From positions 2,604,001 to 2,668,000 of the forward strand of contig CP116670.1 of the NCBI GenBank assembly GCA_028370155.1: DNA of 64,000 nt, read 5' to 3'. Within the stretch, counting starts at the first letter, position 1. Each line of letters opens with the position of its first letter. Of the stretch, positions 31,850 to 42,615 are shown one piece after another. The notes under the pieces are model-generated. The model did not search any database and had not been told where the DNA came from. It saw nothing but the letters and a program-made list of their open reading frames with translations. Made by a program: the position numbers and the translations under genes. Source of the DNA: Arthrobacter sp. OVS8. Its GTDB lineage: Bacteria; Actinomycetota; Actinomycetes; Actinomycetales; Micrococcaceae.

Positions 31850-31928
31850 CCGTTAACCGAGCTGTTGCCGTTTCAGCGACGACGGCGGCTGCCAGTCGCG
31901 GGTCAGGAATGTATGAAATCGTGGGCTC

Positions 31929-33250
31929 ATGAACGCCACCCCTGCTTTTAGCCCTCCCTGCGGTCCGATCACCGGATGGCGTGACGGCGACGTGGTGCGC
32001 GCCACCGGGATCCCCTACGCCACGGCGGGGCGTTTCCAGCCGCCCGCGAGTGCACCCGACCGGACCGAAGTCCTCGCGGCCACGTCCCTGTCCCCGGCCT
32101 GCCCGCAGGGACCGGTCCCGTTCCTGGACGACATCCTCGGCACCCGCTACGGGGAGCTCCCCGGCAGCGAGGACTGCCAGCGGCTCTCGATCACCATGCC
32201 GGCCGACCTTGCCGGGAACGAGCGCGTCCCGGTGATGGTGTGGCTCCACGGCGGCTCCTACACCTCCGGCTCCGGCGACCTCGCCATCTTCGACCCCGGG
32301 CCCTCGTCGCTGAAAACCGGGTCATCGTGGTGTCCGTGACGTACCGCCTGGGCCTGTTCGGCTACCTCGCCACCGGCACCGGCCGGCCCGCAAACCTCGG
32401 CCTACTGGACCAGCTTGAGGCGTTCCGCTGGGTCCAGCGCAATATCGGGGCCTTCGGCGGCGATCCGGGGCGGGTCACGGCCTTCGGGCAGTCCGCCGGC
32501 GGCGACGCCGTCGCGCACCTCATGGCGACGCCGGAAGCCCCGCCCTCTTCCAGCGCGCCATCATCCAAAGCGCACCGCTAGGCATTGCCCGGGGCCGGGA
32601 AAAGATGAGCACCGCCATGGGCATCGCGGCCGAAACCGTCACCGAAGACACCCCGGCGATGGACGTCGTCGACATCGAAGGGCACGTATCGCAGGTGGCC
32701 CGGAAGTTCGGGCTGATCGCGGCCATGCCGTTCGGCACCCAGTACGGGCACGCCCCTTGCCGCCGGAATCCGGTATCGAGGACGCCTGGAACGCCACGGC
32801 CACCGGGATCGAGGTCCTGATCGGCCACACCTCCGAGGAAGCCCGGCTGTTCCTGCCGCGCAACCGCGCGGTCAGCCTCCTGACCAGGGTCCCCGTGCTC
32901 GGGGCCGCCGCGGTCAAAGCCATCAACTGGGCCGTGACAGAGGCGGTCTACGGCCGGGCCGCCCGGAAGTTCGCCCGCCGCCATGCCCGGGCGGGCGGCA
33001 CGGCCTACAGCTACGTGCTGAGCTGGGCGGCGCCGGGAAACGTCTACGGCGCCGCGCACACCGTCGACCTGCCGCTCCTGTTCGGGAACAGGCAAACCTG
33101 GGCGGGAGCCGGCCTGCTCGCGGGTGCCTCGTGGGAGGAAATCAACGCCCAGGGCCAGGCCCTCCGAGCCGTCTGGGCCCGCTTTGCCGCGGGGACGGCC
33201 TGGACAGCCGCGGCGGCCTGCCCGGCACGCTGCGGTACCGCTCGATTTAG
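31929..33250 (+). CDS. Type B carboxylesterase-like hydrolase, heavily frameshifted
   Basis: This carboxylesterase family protein of about 440 residues shows the N-terminal GIPYATAGRFQPP and VMVWLHGGSYTSGSGDL (oxyanion hole), then VSVTYRLGLFGYL and the nucleophile elbow FGQSAGGDAVA. A later segment, GAAHTVDLPLLFG, holds a candidate His. The end reads LPGTLRYRSI before TAG at 33248-33250. At least four frame breaks occur (about 32310, 32545, 32755, 33195), more per kilobase than in most neighbours, so a real pseudogene cannot be excluded. The substrate is unknown. Confidence 0.65.
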
Positions 33251-33295
33251 CCGGATGACGGTCATGGTTCCGGTCGCCCTCGGGGGCGGACCGCG

Positions 33296-34055
33296 GTGAG
33301 GACACTCGGCGTCGACCTCGCCGCGGCGACCCGGAAAACCGCGGCCGCCGTCATCGTCTGGGGCAACGGCACCGCCCGTCTGGAGAAGCTTGCCCTCGAC
33401 GTCGGCGACGAGGAGATCGTGCGGCTCTTCGGTGCCAGCGACATGACCGGGATCGACTGCCCCGTGGGCTGGCCCGACGCTTTCCTGCCCTTCTTGGCCG
33501 GGCATCTGGCCTTTGAGCCGCACCCCGTGCTGGACTACGACGGAATCGAAGGCCGCCGGCTTTTGGCGTACCGGGACACCGACCGCTTCGTCACCGCCCG
33601 GACCGGGCTGATCCCCTGAGCGTCTCCGCCGACCGGCTGGCCCATCCCGCGATGCGCTGCGCCGTCATCCAGGCCAAAATCGCCGTGGTTCACGGACCGC
33701 AGGCCAGGGACGGCAGCGGCCGGCTCGCGGAGGTCTATCCGGCGGCGACGCTGAAGTCCTGGGGTCTGCCGGCCCGCGGGTACAAGGGCGCGGCGGCGCC
33801 GAGGCGGAGCGGCTGGCCGCGATCCTGGACGGCCTCACCGCGGCAGCGCCTTGGCTGGACCTGGCCGGACACCGTGAGCAGCTGGCGGGCTCCGATGACA
33901 TGTTCGACGCGCTCATCGCCTCCCTCACCGCGCGGGCCGTGGCCATCGGCGCGACGCTCCGCCCGGATGCCGGGCATGCCCGGGCGGCCGTGACCGAGGG
34001 CTGGATCCACGTGCCCGCCGGCGGGCTGGACGGGCTCACCGGAACCCGGCCGTAG
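33296..34055 (+). CDS. DUF429 family protein (predicted RNase H-like nuclease)
   Basis: This protein of about 253 residues opens with TLGVDLAAATRKTAAAVIVW, the first acidic strand of an RNase H-like fold. GIDCPVGWPDAFLPFL, AEVYPAATLKSWGL and DDMFDALIASLTARAVAIG, which carry further conserved acidic residues, follow. It starts with GTG at 33296. The frame breaks near 33617 (an early TGA after GLIP) and 33795. The biological role is unknown. Confidence 0.7.
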
Positions 34056-34078
34056 CGGGGTGCTCCTTGTAGCGGGGG

Positions 34079-36628
34079 CTACTCGGGGCCGAGGGTCCAG
34101 CCGCTGATTTCCTCCGAGTCCTCGCCGTGGTCCCGGGTGTGGTTGTGCGCCCGGATGCGGCTGTCCTGCAGCGCCTGGCGCAGCAGCGAATGCTTCTCCG
34201 CCAGGCCCGGCACCCGGTCGATCGCGTCGATGGCGAGCTGGAAGCGGTCGATTCCGTTGAGCATGGCCATGTCGAACGCCGTCGTGGTGGTGCCTTCCTC
34301 CTTGTAGCCGCGGACGTGCAGCCCGTCCTGGTTCGTCCGCCGGTACGCCAGCCGGTGGATCAGCGACGGATAGCCGTGGTACGCGAAGATGATGGGTTTG
34401 TCCGCCGTGAAAATCCCGTCAAAGTCCCGTGACGTCAGGCCGTGCGGGTGCTCGCTGGCATCCTGGAGCCGCATCAGGTCCACCACGTTGACCACCCGGA
34501 TCTTCAGCCCGGGGGCACCGGCCTTCAGCAGTTCCGCCGCGGCGACCGTCTCCACCGTGGGAACGTCTCCGGCGCAGGCCAGCACGACGTCGGGCTCCTC
34601 GCCGGGGATTTCGGAGCCGGCGAACTCCCAGATCCCCAGGCCGCGCTGGCAGTGGTGCGCCGCCTCGGCGGGGCCCAGCCACGTCGGAGAGGGCTGCTTG
34701 CCGCTGACCACGATGTTGACGTAGTCCCGTGAACCGAGGCAGTGCTCCATCACCGAGAGCAGCGTGTTTGCGTCCGGGGAAGGTAGACGCGGATGACCTC
34801 GGCCTTTTTATTCACGGCATGGTCGATGAAGCCGGGATCCTGGTGCGAGAAGCCGTTGTGGTCCTGCTGCCAGACGTGCGAGGACAGCAGGTAGTTGAGC
34901 GAGGCGACCGGCCGGCGCCACGCCAGTTCCCGGTGCACCTTCAGCCACTTGGCGTGCTGGTTGAACATCGAGTCGACGATGTGGATGAAGGCCTCATAGC
35001 AGCTGAACACACCGTGCCGCCCGGTCAACAGGTAGCCCTCGAGCCAGCCCTGGCACAGGTGTTCGCTGAGGACTTCCATCACCCGTCCGGCGCGGGCAAG
35101 GTGCTCGTCGAGTTCCTCGATCCGGTACTGCCACACCTTGTCCGTGACCTCGTAGACGTCCTGCAGCCGGTTGGACGCCGTCTCGTCCGGACCGAACAGC
35201 CGGAACGTCTCAGGGTTCTCGCTGATCACGTCGCGGAGCCACGACCCCAGCGTGATCATCGCGCTGACCCGCTCCACTCCCGGCTGTGCCACCGCGACCG
35301 CGTGGTCCTCGTACTGCGGCAGCTTGAGGTCCCGCAGCAGCATGCCGCCGTTCGCGTACGGGGTGGCGCTCATCCGGAGGGGCGCTCGGGCGCGTTCGCC
35401 GCAACGTCCGGCCGCAGCCGCCCGGCGTCGTCGAAGAGCTCATCCGGCCGGTACGATTCGAGCCACTCCCCAGCTGCGCCAGATGCTCCGGGTTGGTGCG
35501 CACTTCGGACAGCGGCACCTGGTGGCTCCGCCATGTTCCCTCCACCGGCAGCCCGTCGACCACCTTGGGCCCGGTCCAGCCCTTCGGTGAGCGCAGCACA
35601 ATCACGGGCCAGCGGGCAGCGCCGTCGTCGTGTGTTCCGTCCCCGGCCGCGCCGCCGCCGGGTGATTCGCCGTTGCCGGTCCCGCCGTCCGTTGTTGCGC
35701 TCCGGCGCGCCGCCTGGATTTTTCGGATCTCCGTGAGGCAGCGGTCCAGGACGGCGGCGAAGTCCCGGTGCGCGGCCGCCGTGTCATCCGGATCGGCCAC
35801 GGTCACGAAGTGCGGCTCATGGCCGTAGCCGCGGAGCAGCTGCTCCAGCTGGGCTTCGGGCATGCGGGCCAGGATGGTGGGGTTGGCGATCTTGTAGCCG
35901 TTCAGGTGCAGGATCGGCAGCACCGCTCCGTCCGCCACCGGGTCCAGGAAGTTGTGGGAGTGCCAGCTCGCTGCCAGCGGCCCGGTTTCGGCCTCGCCGT
36001 CACCGATCACGACGACGGTGATCAGGTCCGGGTTGTCGAACACGGAGCCGTAGGCGTGCGCCAGGGAGTAGCCCAACTCTCCGCCCTCACTGATGGAGCC
36101 CGGAGTTTCCGGGGCGGCGTGGCTGGGGATGCCGCCCGGGTAGGAGAACTGCCGGAAGAGCTCGGCCATGCCGGGTTCGTCGTCACCGACATTGCTGTAG
36201 ATCTCGGAGTAGGTGCCCTCCAGCCAGGCGTTCGCCACGACGGCGGGTCCGCCGTGCCCCGGACCCGCGATGAACAGCATGTTCTGGCTGTCCCGGCGGA
36301 TGACCCGGTTCAGGTGGGCGTAGACGAAGTTCAGCCCCGGGGTGGTGCCCCAGTGGCCCAGCAGCCGGGATTTCGTGTGGCTGGCTCCCAGGGGTTCCCG
36401 GAGCAAGGGGTTGGAGCGGAGGTAGATCTGCCCGACGGACAGGTAGTTCGCGGCCCGCCACCAGCGGTCCACCAGCGCCAGTTCGTCGTCGTCGTCACCC
36501 TTTAGCCAAGCGTTCTCCGGTGCCGTTTCGGAAGCCCGCCCCGGGGTGCTGCTGACGATCGGATCGGCGTCTGTGATCTGGTCACTGGACTGGTCAGGGG
36601 ACAGATCGCGGGTCAGGTCACGGGTCAC
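34079..36628 (-). CDS. xfp: Phosphoketolase (xylulose-5-phosphate / fructose-6-phosphate)
   Basis: This thiamine-diphosphate enzyme splits xylulose 5-phosphate or fructose 6-phosphate with phosphate into acetyl phosphate and an aldose phosphate. Visible motifs are [61 protein letters not shown] (the ThDP GDG motif) and, near the end, [13 protein letters not shown] and [15 protein letters not shown]. About 850 codons includes a variable acidic linker near 35610-35700. GTG at 36628 has TGAGGA upstream. Frame breaks occur near 35478, 35385 and 34775. Confidence 0.93.
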
Positions 36629-36766
36629 TGGATTCCTCACTTCACGGGGGCTTGGGCGGCGCGCAACCTCCATCGCAACACGTCCCCGGAGCGGACACAA
36701 GCCTGCCCGTGCGTGTCAAGGGGCGGAGCTTGCCAGCCCCTTGCCACCGGGTAGTGTGGTCCCAGA

Positions 36767-37366
36767 ATGTTCACGCTGACCATCAATCAAACAGACAGCC
36801 GGCGCGACGGCGACTGCGTGCCGCAGCTCCTCAAGGACCTGCGGCACATTCCGGCGCGCCTCGATTTCGACCGCTCGGTGGAGGACGAGGTCCAGGGCAT
36901 TGTGGACTTCCCGCACCAGGCCGTCGAGGCGGCGATGATCGCGTTGCGGACCGGCAGCTGGTACGTGGGGATCGGCGTCGGGCCGGTCAATGAGCCGCTG
37001 CCGAACCAGATTAAGGACGCCTCGGGCCACGGGCTGATTTATGCCCGCCGGGCCGTGGACCGGCTGCGCAACGGCAAAGACCGGATTCCGGTGGCCGTGG
37101 AGGGACCGCTGGCGGAGCTCGCGGCGGAGTCCGAGGCGGTGCTGCGGCTGCTGGGGCACATCGTGCACGACCGCAGCCCCGCGGAATGGCGCGTCCTGGA
37201 CCTGCTGACGCCGGGCGTCCGCGGGCAGCAGAAAGCGGTGGCCGAGGAACTCGGGATCACCACCCAGGCCGTCAGCAAGGCAGTGGCGCGGGCCCAGTGG
37301 AATGAGGAGCACGCGGCGCGCCCCGCCGCGGCCAGGCTTCTGGGCCTTATCCTCGAGGTGCGCTGA
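36767..37366 (+). CDS. Helix-turn-helix protein with a SatD-like N-terminal part
   Basis: This intact 199-residue protein has residues 1-110 recalling SatD-family proteins (an early TDSRR, EDEVQGIVDFP, WYVGIGVGPVN, GLIYARRAVDRL). It ends in a winged helix-turn-helix (about 140-180; AEWRVLDLLTPGVRGQQKAV, then ELGITTQAVSKAV). The C-terminal part looks like a DNA-binding domain of MarR or sigma-4 type. It is divergent from xfp, so it might regulate it, but that is only position. The family assignment is tentative. Confidence 0.6.
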   Translation: MFTLTINQTDSRRDGDCVPQLLKDLRHIPARLDFDRSVEDEVQGIVDFPHQAVEAAMIALRTGSWYVGIGVGPVNEPLPNQIKDASGHGLIYARRAVDRLRNGKDRIPVAVEGPLAELAAESEAVLRLLGHIVHDRSPAEWRVLDLLTPGVRGQQKAVAEELGITTQAVSKAVARAQWNEEHAARPAAARLLGLILEVR

Positions 37367-37390
37367 CCCCACCTCCGCCCGGCCGCGTTG

Positions 37391-38272
37391 CTAGAGCAGC
37401 AGGCTGCGCAGCACGTGGGCGGCGCCGTCGTCGAACACGGAGTGGGTGACCTCGTTCGCGGCGGCGATGACTTCCTCTGGCGCCTGGCCCATGGCCACAC
37501 CGCGGGCTGCCCAGGTGAGCATCTCGATGTCGTTGCGGCCGTCGCCGACCGCGACTGTGCGGTGCGCCTCGATCTCAAGCCGGCCGCGCAGGTGCTCCAG
37601 CGCGCTGGCCTTCGTCACCCCTGCGGCGGCGATGTCCAGCCACGCCGTCCAGCCCACCGAGTACGTCACGCCGGCCAGGCCGATGTGCCGGATGGCCGTG
37701 TTGAATTCCTCGGGTGTGTTCTCGGCGCTGAAGACCACCACGCGGACCGCGGTGGCTTCCAGCATGGTCTGGAAGTCGACGCCGATGGCCTCCACCCCGA
37801 AGCTCATGTCCTGGAAGCGCTCCGTGGAGAGGAACGCGCCGTCCTCGTCCTCGAGGGCATACTTGGCCGTGGGCAGCCGCTTGCGCAGTGCCCGCAGCAC
37901 GGGGCCCGGGTCGAAGGTGGCCTTGTGCACGATCTCGTACCCGGCCGAGAGGCTGGAATCCAGGCGCAGCGTGACACCGCCGTTGGAGCACACGGCGTAG
38001 CCGTTTTCGATGCCGATGTGCTCGATGATGGGCAGCGTCGCGTTGAGTGACCGGCCCGTAGCGATGGTGACGTGGTGGCCTGCGGCTACGACGTCCTGGG
38101 CGGCTTCACGGACGGGCACGGACATGTGGCCGTCGTGGTCCACGAGCGTGCCGTCGACGTCGAGCGCGACCATCAGCTTGTGGGCTGCTGCGTTGTTGTT
38201 GTTCTCGTTGTTGCGGTTGTTTTCTCGCCGGTCATCGTTGCCGGCGACTGAGGTTTCAGTCATTGTTGTCAT
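37391..38272 (-). CDS. HAD-superfamily hydrolase, Cof type
   Basis: This phosphatase of the Cof/YidA branch has motif I MVALDVDGTLVDHDG, motif II VTIATGRS, and the late Lys and acidic motif TVAVGDGRNDIEML. It is intact. The family dephosphorylates sugar phosphates or cofactors, and the substrate here is unknown. The N-terminus has an Asn-rich stretch (NNRNNENNNN) before the domain, encoded by a run of AAC/AAT codons. The start MTTMTETS at 38272 is chosen; MTETS at 38263 is possible. Confidence 0.85.
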   Translation of the reverse strand: MTTMTETSVAGNDDRRENNRNNENNNNAAAHKLMVALDVDGTLVDHDGHMSVPVREAAQDVVAAGHHVTIATGRSLNATLPIIEHIGIENGYAVCSNGGVTLRLDSSLSAGYEIVHKATFDPGPVLRALRKRLPTAKYALEDEDGAFLSTERFQDMSFGVEAIGVDFQTMLEATAVRVVVFSAENTPEEFNTAIRHIGLAGVTYSVGWTAWLDIAAAGVTKASALEHLRGRLEIEAHRTVAVGDGRNDIEMLTWAARGVAMGQAPEEVIAAANEVTHSVFDDGAAHVLRSLLL

Positions 38273-38356
38273 CTCACAAGTAGAGCAGACACCCCCGACG
38301 GCCGCTAGGACGCGCGCCACAGCGCGCGGTGAACCCGGGGTGAACAGCTGTTGACG

Positions 38357-38390
38357 CCCGTGACCCCGCGGCAGTCTGCCGGGTCACGGG
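38357..38390 (-). terminator. Probable terminator of serS
   Basis: CCCGTGACC (38357-38365) pairs with GGTCACGGG (38382-38390), and an inner CGGC/GCCG adds to the stem. It lies about 15 bases after the serS stop. Confidence 0.65.
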
Positions 38391-38405
38391 CCGGGAAACG
38401 GCGGC

Positions 38406-39686
38406 TCAGATGACGGGGAAGACCGTCATGCCGCCGAGGTACTTCTGCAGGGCCTGCGGGATGTTGACGGAGCCGTCCGGGTTCTGGTGGTGCTCCAGGA
38501 TGGCGACGATCCAGCGCGTGGTGGCAAGGGTGCCGTTGAGCGTGGCGACCGCCCGGGTGCCCTTGGGCGCCCCGTCCTCGTTCAGCACGCGTTCGCGGAT
38601 GTTGAGCCGGCGGGCCTGGAAGGTGGTGCAGTTGGAGGTCGAGGTCAGCTCGCGGTAGGCACCCTGCGTCGGAACCCAGGCCTCGCAGTCGAACTTGCGG
38701 GCGGCGGAGTTGCCGAGGTCCCCGGCCGCGGTGTCAATGACCCGGTACGGCAGTTCGCACTTGGCCAGCATCTCCTCTTCCCAGGCCAGCAGCCGGGCGT
38801 GCTCGGCCGCGGCCTCCTCGACCGTGGTGTAGATGAACATCTCCACCTTGTTGAACTGGTGGACCCGGATGATGCCGCGGGTGTCCTTGCCGTGCGAACC
38901 GGCCTCGCGGCGGTAGCACGAGCTCTGCCCGGCATAGCGGACGGGGCCGGCGGAGAGGTCCAGGATCTCGTCCGCATGGTAGCCGGCAAGCGCCACTTCG
39001 GAGGTGCCCACGAGGTAGAGGTCGTCTTCGGCGAGGCGGTAGATCTCGGCGTCGTGCTTGACGTCAAAACCGGTGCCCTGCATGGTCTCCGGGCGCACCA
39101 GCGTGGGGGTGATCATCGGAATGAAACCGGCGTCGATCGCCTGCTCCATGGCCATCTGCAGCAGCGCCATTTCCAGCCGGGCTCCGGCGCCGCGCAGGAA
39201 GTAGAACCGCGAACCGGACACCTTGGCGCCGCGCTCCATGTCGATGGCGCCGATCAGCTCACCGATCTCCAGATGGTCCTTGGGCTCGAAGTCGGTGAAC
39301 TCGCGAGGGGTTCCGACGGTCTTGACCACGATGTAGTCGTCCTCGCCGCCCGCCGGGACGCCGTCCTCGATGAGGTTGGGGATGGCGCGCAGCAGTTCGT
39401 CGTGGCCGGCCTGGGCGGCGTCGGCCTCGGCGGACGCGGCTTTGACCTGGCCGGCGAGTACCTTGACCTCCGCCAGCAGGGCCTGCTTCTCCTCGCCCTT
39501 GGCCTGCGCCACCTTCTTGCCGAAGGCATTCTGCTCGGCCCTGAGGTTTTCAAAGCGGATCAGGGCGGCACGCCGGGCCGAGTCCGCGGCGATGATCGCG
39601 TCCACCACGGATTCGTCGGCGCCGCGGGCGCGCTGGCTGGCCCGGAACTTGTCCGGATTGTCGCTGAGGTCTTTTACGTCGATCAC
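38406..39686 (-). CDS. serS: Seryl-tRNA synthetase
   Basis: It charges tRNA-Ser. The intact 426-residue class II enzyme has the N-terminal long coiled-coil arm (residues about 30-105, Ala/Glu/Lys-rich) that contacts the tRNA variable arm. The catalytic core follows with [50 protein letters not shown] and motif 3 [18 protein letters not shown]. The start is GTG at 39686, giving [18 protein letters not shown], the normal N-terminus. Confidence 0.96.
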   Translation of the reverse strand: MIDVKDLSDNPDKFRASQRARGADESVVDAIIAADSARRAALIRFENLRAEQNAFGKKVAQAKGEEKQALLAEVKVLAGQVKAASAEADAAQAGHDELLRAIPNLIEDGVPAGGEDDYIVVKTVGTPREFTDFEPKDHLEIGELIGAIDMERGAKVSGSRFYFLRGAGARLEMALLQMAMEQAIDAGFIPMITPTLVRPETMQGTGFDVKHDAEIYRLAEDDLYLVGTSEVALAGYHADEILDLSAGPVRYAGQSSCYRREAGSHGKDTRGIIRVHQFNKVEMFIYTTVEEAAAEHARLLAWEEEMLAKCELPYRVIDTAAGDLGNSAARKFDCEAWVPTQGAYRELTSTSNCTTFQARRLNIRERVLNEDGAPKGTRAVATLNGTLATTRWIVAILEHHQNPDGSVNIPQALQKYLGGMTVFPVI

Positions 39687-39775
39687 GTGACAAGACTATC
39701 CAATCCGGGCACCGTTACCGGGCAATGGCCGGGCAATCAGGCCGCCGGCCACCGGCGGGATAGTGTTGGAGCACA

Positions 39776-40837
39776 ATGCGCGACTGGCTGCTGTACCTCA
39801 TCATCGCTGGAGTCCTGGTGTTCGCCGTCTCCAGCTGGTGGGGGTGCGGAAGCTCAAGGCCAGGCACGCGCGCAGCGCCGTGTGGGAGGAAACGCACAGT
39901 CCGGGGCTGGGCCAGCAAAAGGTGGCCGTGGTGATGAACCCGATCAAGTCCCGGTCCGATGAGGCCCGCACCCTGATTGAAAATGCGTGCGCCGCCGCCG
40001 GCTGGGTGCCGCCGCGGTTCTTCGACACCACAGCCGAGGACCCCGGGGCCTCGCAGGCGCGCGCCGCGCTGGACTACGGCGCCGATGTCATTCTCGTGGG
40101 CGGCGGCGACGGCACCGTCCGGGTGGTGGCGGACGTCCTCGCGGGCACGGACACCGCCATGGCCCTGATCCCCCTCGGCACCGGCAACCTGCTGGCCCGC
40201 AATATCCACCTCGACATAGGCGACCTGCAAGGCAGTGTCCAGACCGCCCTGTTCGGGCACCAGCGCTTCATCGATACGGCGCGGATAACGGTCGAGAACT
40301 CCCGCACCGGCGAGGCCGCGGAACACACCTTCCTGGTCATCGCCGGCATTGGCATGGACGCCGAGGTGGTGGGAGACACCAACGACGGGCTGAAGAAGGC
40401 CGTGGGCTGGCTGGCCTACACCGAGGCGGGGTGCGGCACCTCCCCGGGCGCCGCAAGAAGGTGTCCATCTCGTTGGACGACCAGCCGGAACAGAGCCGGA
40501 AGATCCGCAGCGTCCTGTTCGCCAACTGCGGCCTGATCCCCGGCGGGATCGACTTCATCCCCCAGGCCATGATCGACGACGGAATGCTCGACGTTGTGGT
40601 GATGAGTCCGCGCAGCGCGATCGGCTGGCTGGCTATGTACTGGAAGATCGTGTTGAAGCACAAAAGAAACCTGCCGGTGATGACGTATTACCGCTCCGGC
40701 AAGATCACCATCCGCTGCGCGGAGCCGATGCCCACACAGGTCGACGGCGATCCGTCCGGTGAGGCCACGAAGGTCACCGTGCAGGTTGCCCCCGGCTCGC
40801 TGCTCGTCCGGGTCAAGGACGGCACCGAGGGGATTAG
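39776..40837 (+). CDS. Diacylglycerol kinase catalytic-domain lipid kinase
   Basis: This DgkB/YegS-type kinase phosphorylates diacylglycerol or another lipid. An N-terminal helix (WLLYLIIAGVLVFAVSSWW) is followed by VAVVMNPIKSRSDEA, the nucleotide loop VILVGGGDGTVRVVADVLAG and PLGTGNLLARN, then FANCGLIPGGIDFIPQA. It runs about 354 residues. Frame breaks near 39842 (GGGG), 40433 (GGGG) and 40832 (GGGG) each need one G. With the last repaired, the gene ends GTEGD at TAG 40835-40837, overlapping the stop of the convergent small gene. Confidence 0.88.
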
Positions 40838-41067
40838 GCGCTGGCGTCCTTCGCGGCGTCCTTGTCCGCGGCTGCGGTCTTCTTCGCTTCCGCGGCTGCC
40901 TTGGCGGCGCGCGCCTCGGACTGTTCGCGGATCATGGCCTGCTCCTCTTCGAAGCGCAGCCGGTCTGCACGGTCGGCGTCGTCGCCGTCCCAGTCCTGGT
41001 TGTCAGCGGTCGGCTTGGGATTCACGATCATTCCCTGGCCGTCATTTTCAAGGCTGGTTCCTGCCAT
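40834..41067 (-). CDS. Small acidic/Ala-Lys-rich protein, function unknown
   Basis: The 77-residue hydrophilic protein starts MAGTSLENDGQGMIVNPKPT, with an acidic middle (DWDGDDADRADRLRFEEEQA) and an Ala/Lys-rich, probably helical tail. The start is ATG at 41067. The 21 codons upstream in frame look non-coding. It converges with the lipid kinase gene, with overlapping stops. I recognise no family. Confidence 0.6.
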   Translation of the reverse strand: MAGTSLENDGQGMIVNPKPTADNQDWDGDDADRADRLRFEEEQAMIREQSEARAAKAAAEAKKTAAADKDAAKDASA

Positions 41068-41160
41068 GACCTGCTCCCTCGGTAGAGGACTTCCCCAATA
41101 TGGATCAGGTAAGCATACGCACAGTTTCATAGGGGCGGAAGTGCCTGATGTGGCATTTGT

Positions 41161-42139
41161 CTACGCTGTGGGCGAAGCCCCGGACGTATATTCCGGCACC
41201 ACGGATGCCCCGGACAGTATGTCTTTCACCCAGGCATGCGCGGCCCGGAACGCCGAGTCCGAGGTGTGCGGCTCCACGACGGTCCGGTGGCCGTCGGCGC
41301 GGCCGTACGAACCCAGGAACCGGGTGGCCGGGCTGATCCGGTGCAGTCCGGCCAGCGCGTCCGCCACGCGGGCGTCGGCCACGTGGCCGTCTGCGTCGAT
41401 GCTGAAGAAGTAGTGGCCCAGATACTGGCCGGTGGGGCGTGACTCAATCCGGCTGAGGTTCACGCCGCGGGTGGCGAACTGGTCAAGGATTTCCATAAGG
41501 GCGCCGGGACGATCTTCCGGCAGGGGCACCACCACCGTGGTTTTGTCCGCGCCCGTCGGCTCCGGCAGCTCGCCGGGCGGCCGACCAGCACAAAGCGCGT
41601 GACAGCTCCGGGGTTGTCGCCGATGTTCTCCGCCAGCACGGTGAGGCCCGGCTGCTCGGTTGCCACAATCGGGGCGCAGATGGCGGCGTCGTAGTGGATG
41701 TCGCCTTCCAGAAGCCCGATAGCCGCCGCGGCGGTGGAGGATCCCGGGATGTATTCCGCATCCGGAATGTTTTTTCGGCCCAGAGCCGGCATTGCGCCCA
41801 CGCGTGGCCATGGGTGGAGATCCGGCGGATGTCTTCGATCCGTGTCCCGGGCCGGGCCACCAGCACGAAGCTGATCGGCACGAGGGCTTCGCGGAGGATC
41901 CGCAGTTCCTGTCCGGTGGCGATCGCGTCCAGGGTGGCGGTGACGCCGCCCTCCACGGAGTTCTCGATCGGCACCATTGCGGCGTCCGCCGAGCCTTCGC
42001 GGACCTTGTCCAGCGCCGTGTTGACGTTCGACGACGGTACGCGGACCGCGTCCGCCGCACCGGGAACCTGCATCAGGGCCGCCTCGGTGAAAGTGCCCGC
42101 GGGTCCGAGAAAGGTGTACGTGACGGGTGAGGCGGGCAT
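41161..42139 (-). CDS. pheA: Prephenate dehydratase
   Basis: It converts prephenate to phenylpyruvate in phenylalanine synthesis. The catalytic domain starts YTFLGPAGTFTEAAL and includes VPIENSVEGGVTATLD and the back half (STAAAAIGLLEGDIHYDAAI). The C-terminal ACT domain has GALMEILDQFATRGVNLSRI, then ESRPTGQYLGHYFF, which carries the ESRP feedback-binding motif. About 326 residues is normal. The start MPASPVTY (42139) is preferred. Frame breaks occur near 41785 and 41578. The rhodanese gene is 18 bases upstream on the same strand. Confidence 0.93.
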
Positions 42140-42157
42140 CTGCGCTTCTTTCTTCAA

Positions 42158-42484
42158 CTACAGGATGACGGGCTTGAGTCCGTTGTCGGACACCAGCGGC
42201 ATTCCGGCTTCCAGCCACTGGTCCATGCCGCCGGCCACGTTCAGTGCGGAGTACCCCTGGCCGGACAGCCACTGGGCGGCCCGGAAGGAACGGCCTCCGG
42301 TGCGGCAGATGACGTAGAGGTCCTCGTCGGGATCCAGATCGTCAAGCCGGGCCGGGAGCTGGTCCAGGGGGATGTGCAGCGCGCCTGCGGCGTGGCCCGC
42401 CACCCACTCGTAGTCTTCGCGGACGTCGAGAATCCTGGCCCCTTCGGGGATGTCGGACACTGTCACGGTGTCAAAGTCGCTCAT
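42158..42484 (-). CDS. Rhodanese-like domain protein
   Basis: This 108-residue single rhodanese domain has the active-site loop CRTGGRS with Cys60, VREDYEWVAGHAAGALHIPL with the conserved Asp/Glu, and the terminal GGMDQWLEAGMPL. Such proteins carry sulfane sulfur as a cysteine persulfide, with thiosulfate or another donor. The physiological donor is unknown. It is intact and probably cotranscribed with pheA, with no obvious functional link. Confidence 0.88.
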   Translation of the reverse strand: MSDFDTVTVSDIPEGARILDVREDYEWVAGHAAGALHIPLDQLPARLDDLDPDEDLYVICRTGGRSFRAAQWLSGQGYSALNVAGGMDQWLEAGMPLVSDNGLKPVIL

Positions 42485-42615
42485 GGTGGTCCCTCCGCAG
42501 AATGCATGGTCTCCTCCAGCGTATCGCCAGCCACCCGTTCCGCGACCTCACCCGGGTGCAGGTTACGCTTCTGGGATGGCGCAAAGGAGACCCGCAGCAA
42601 CGGAGCCGCGTTTCC

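Noticed and set aside
37391..38272. Asn-rich N-terminus as a prion-like domain
   Set aside because: The stretch is only about ten Asn long and lies before an ordinary HAD domain. It is more likely codon-repeat slippage.
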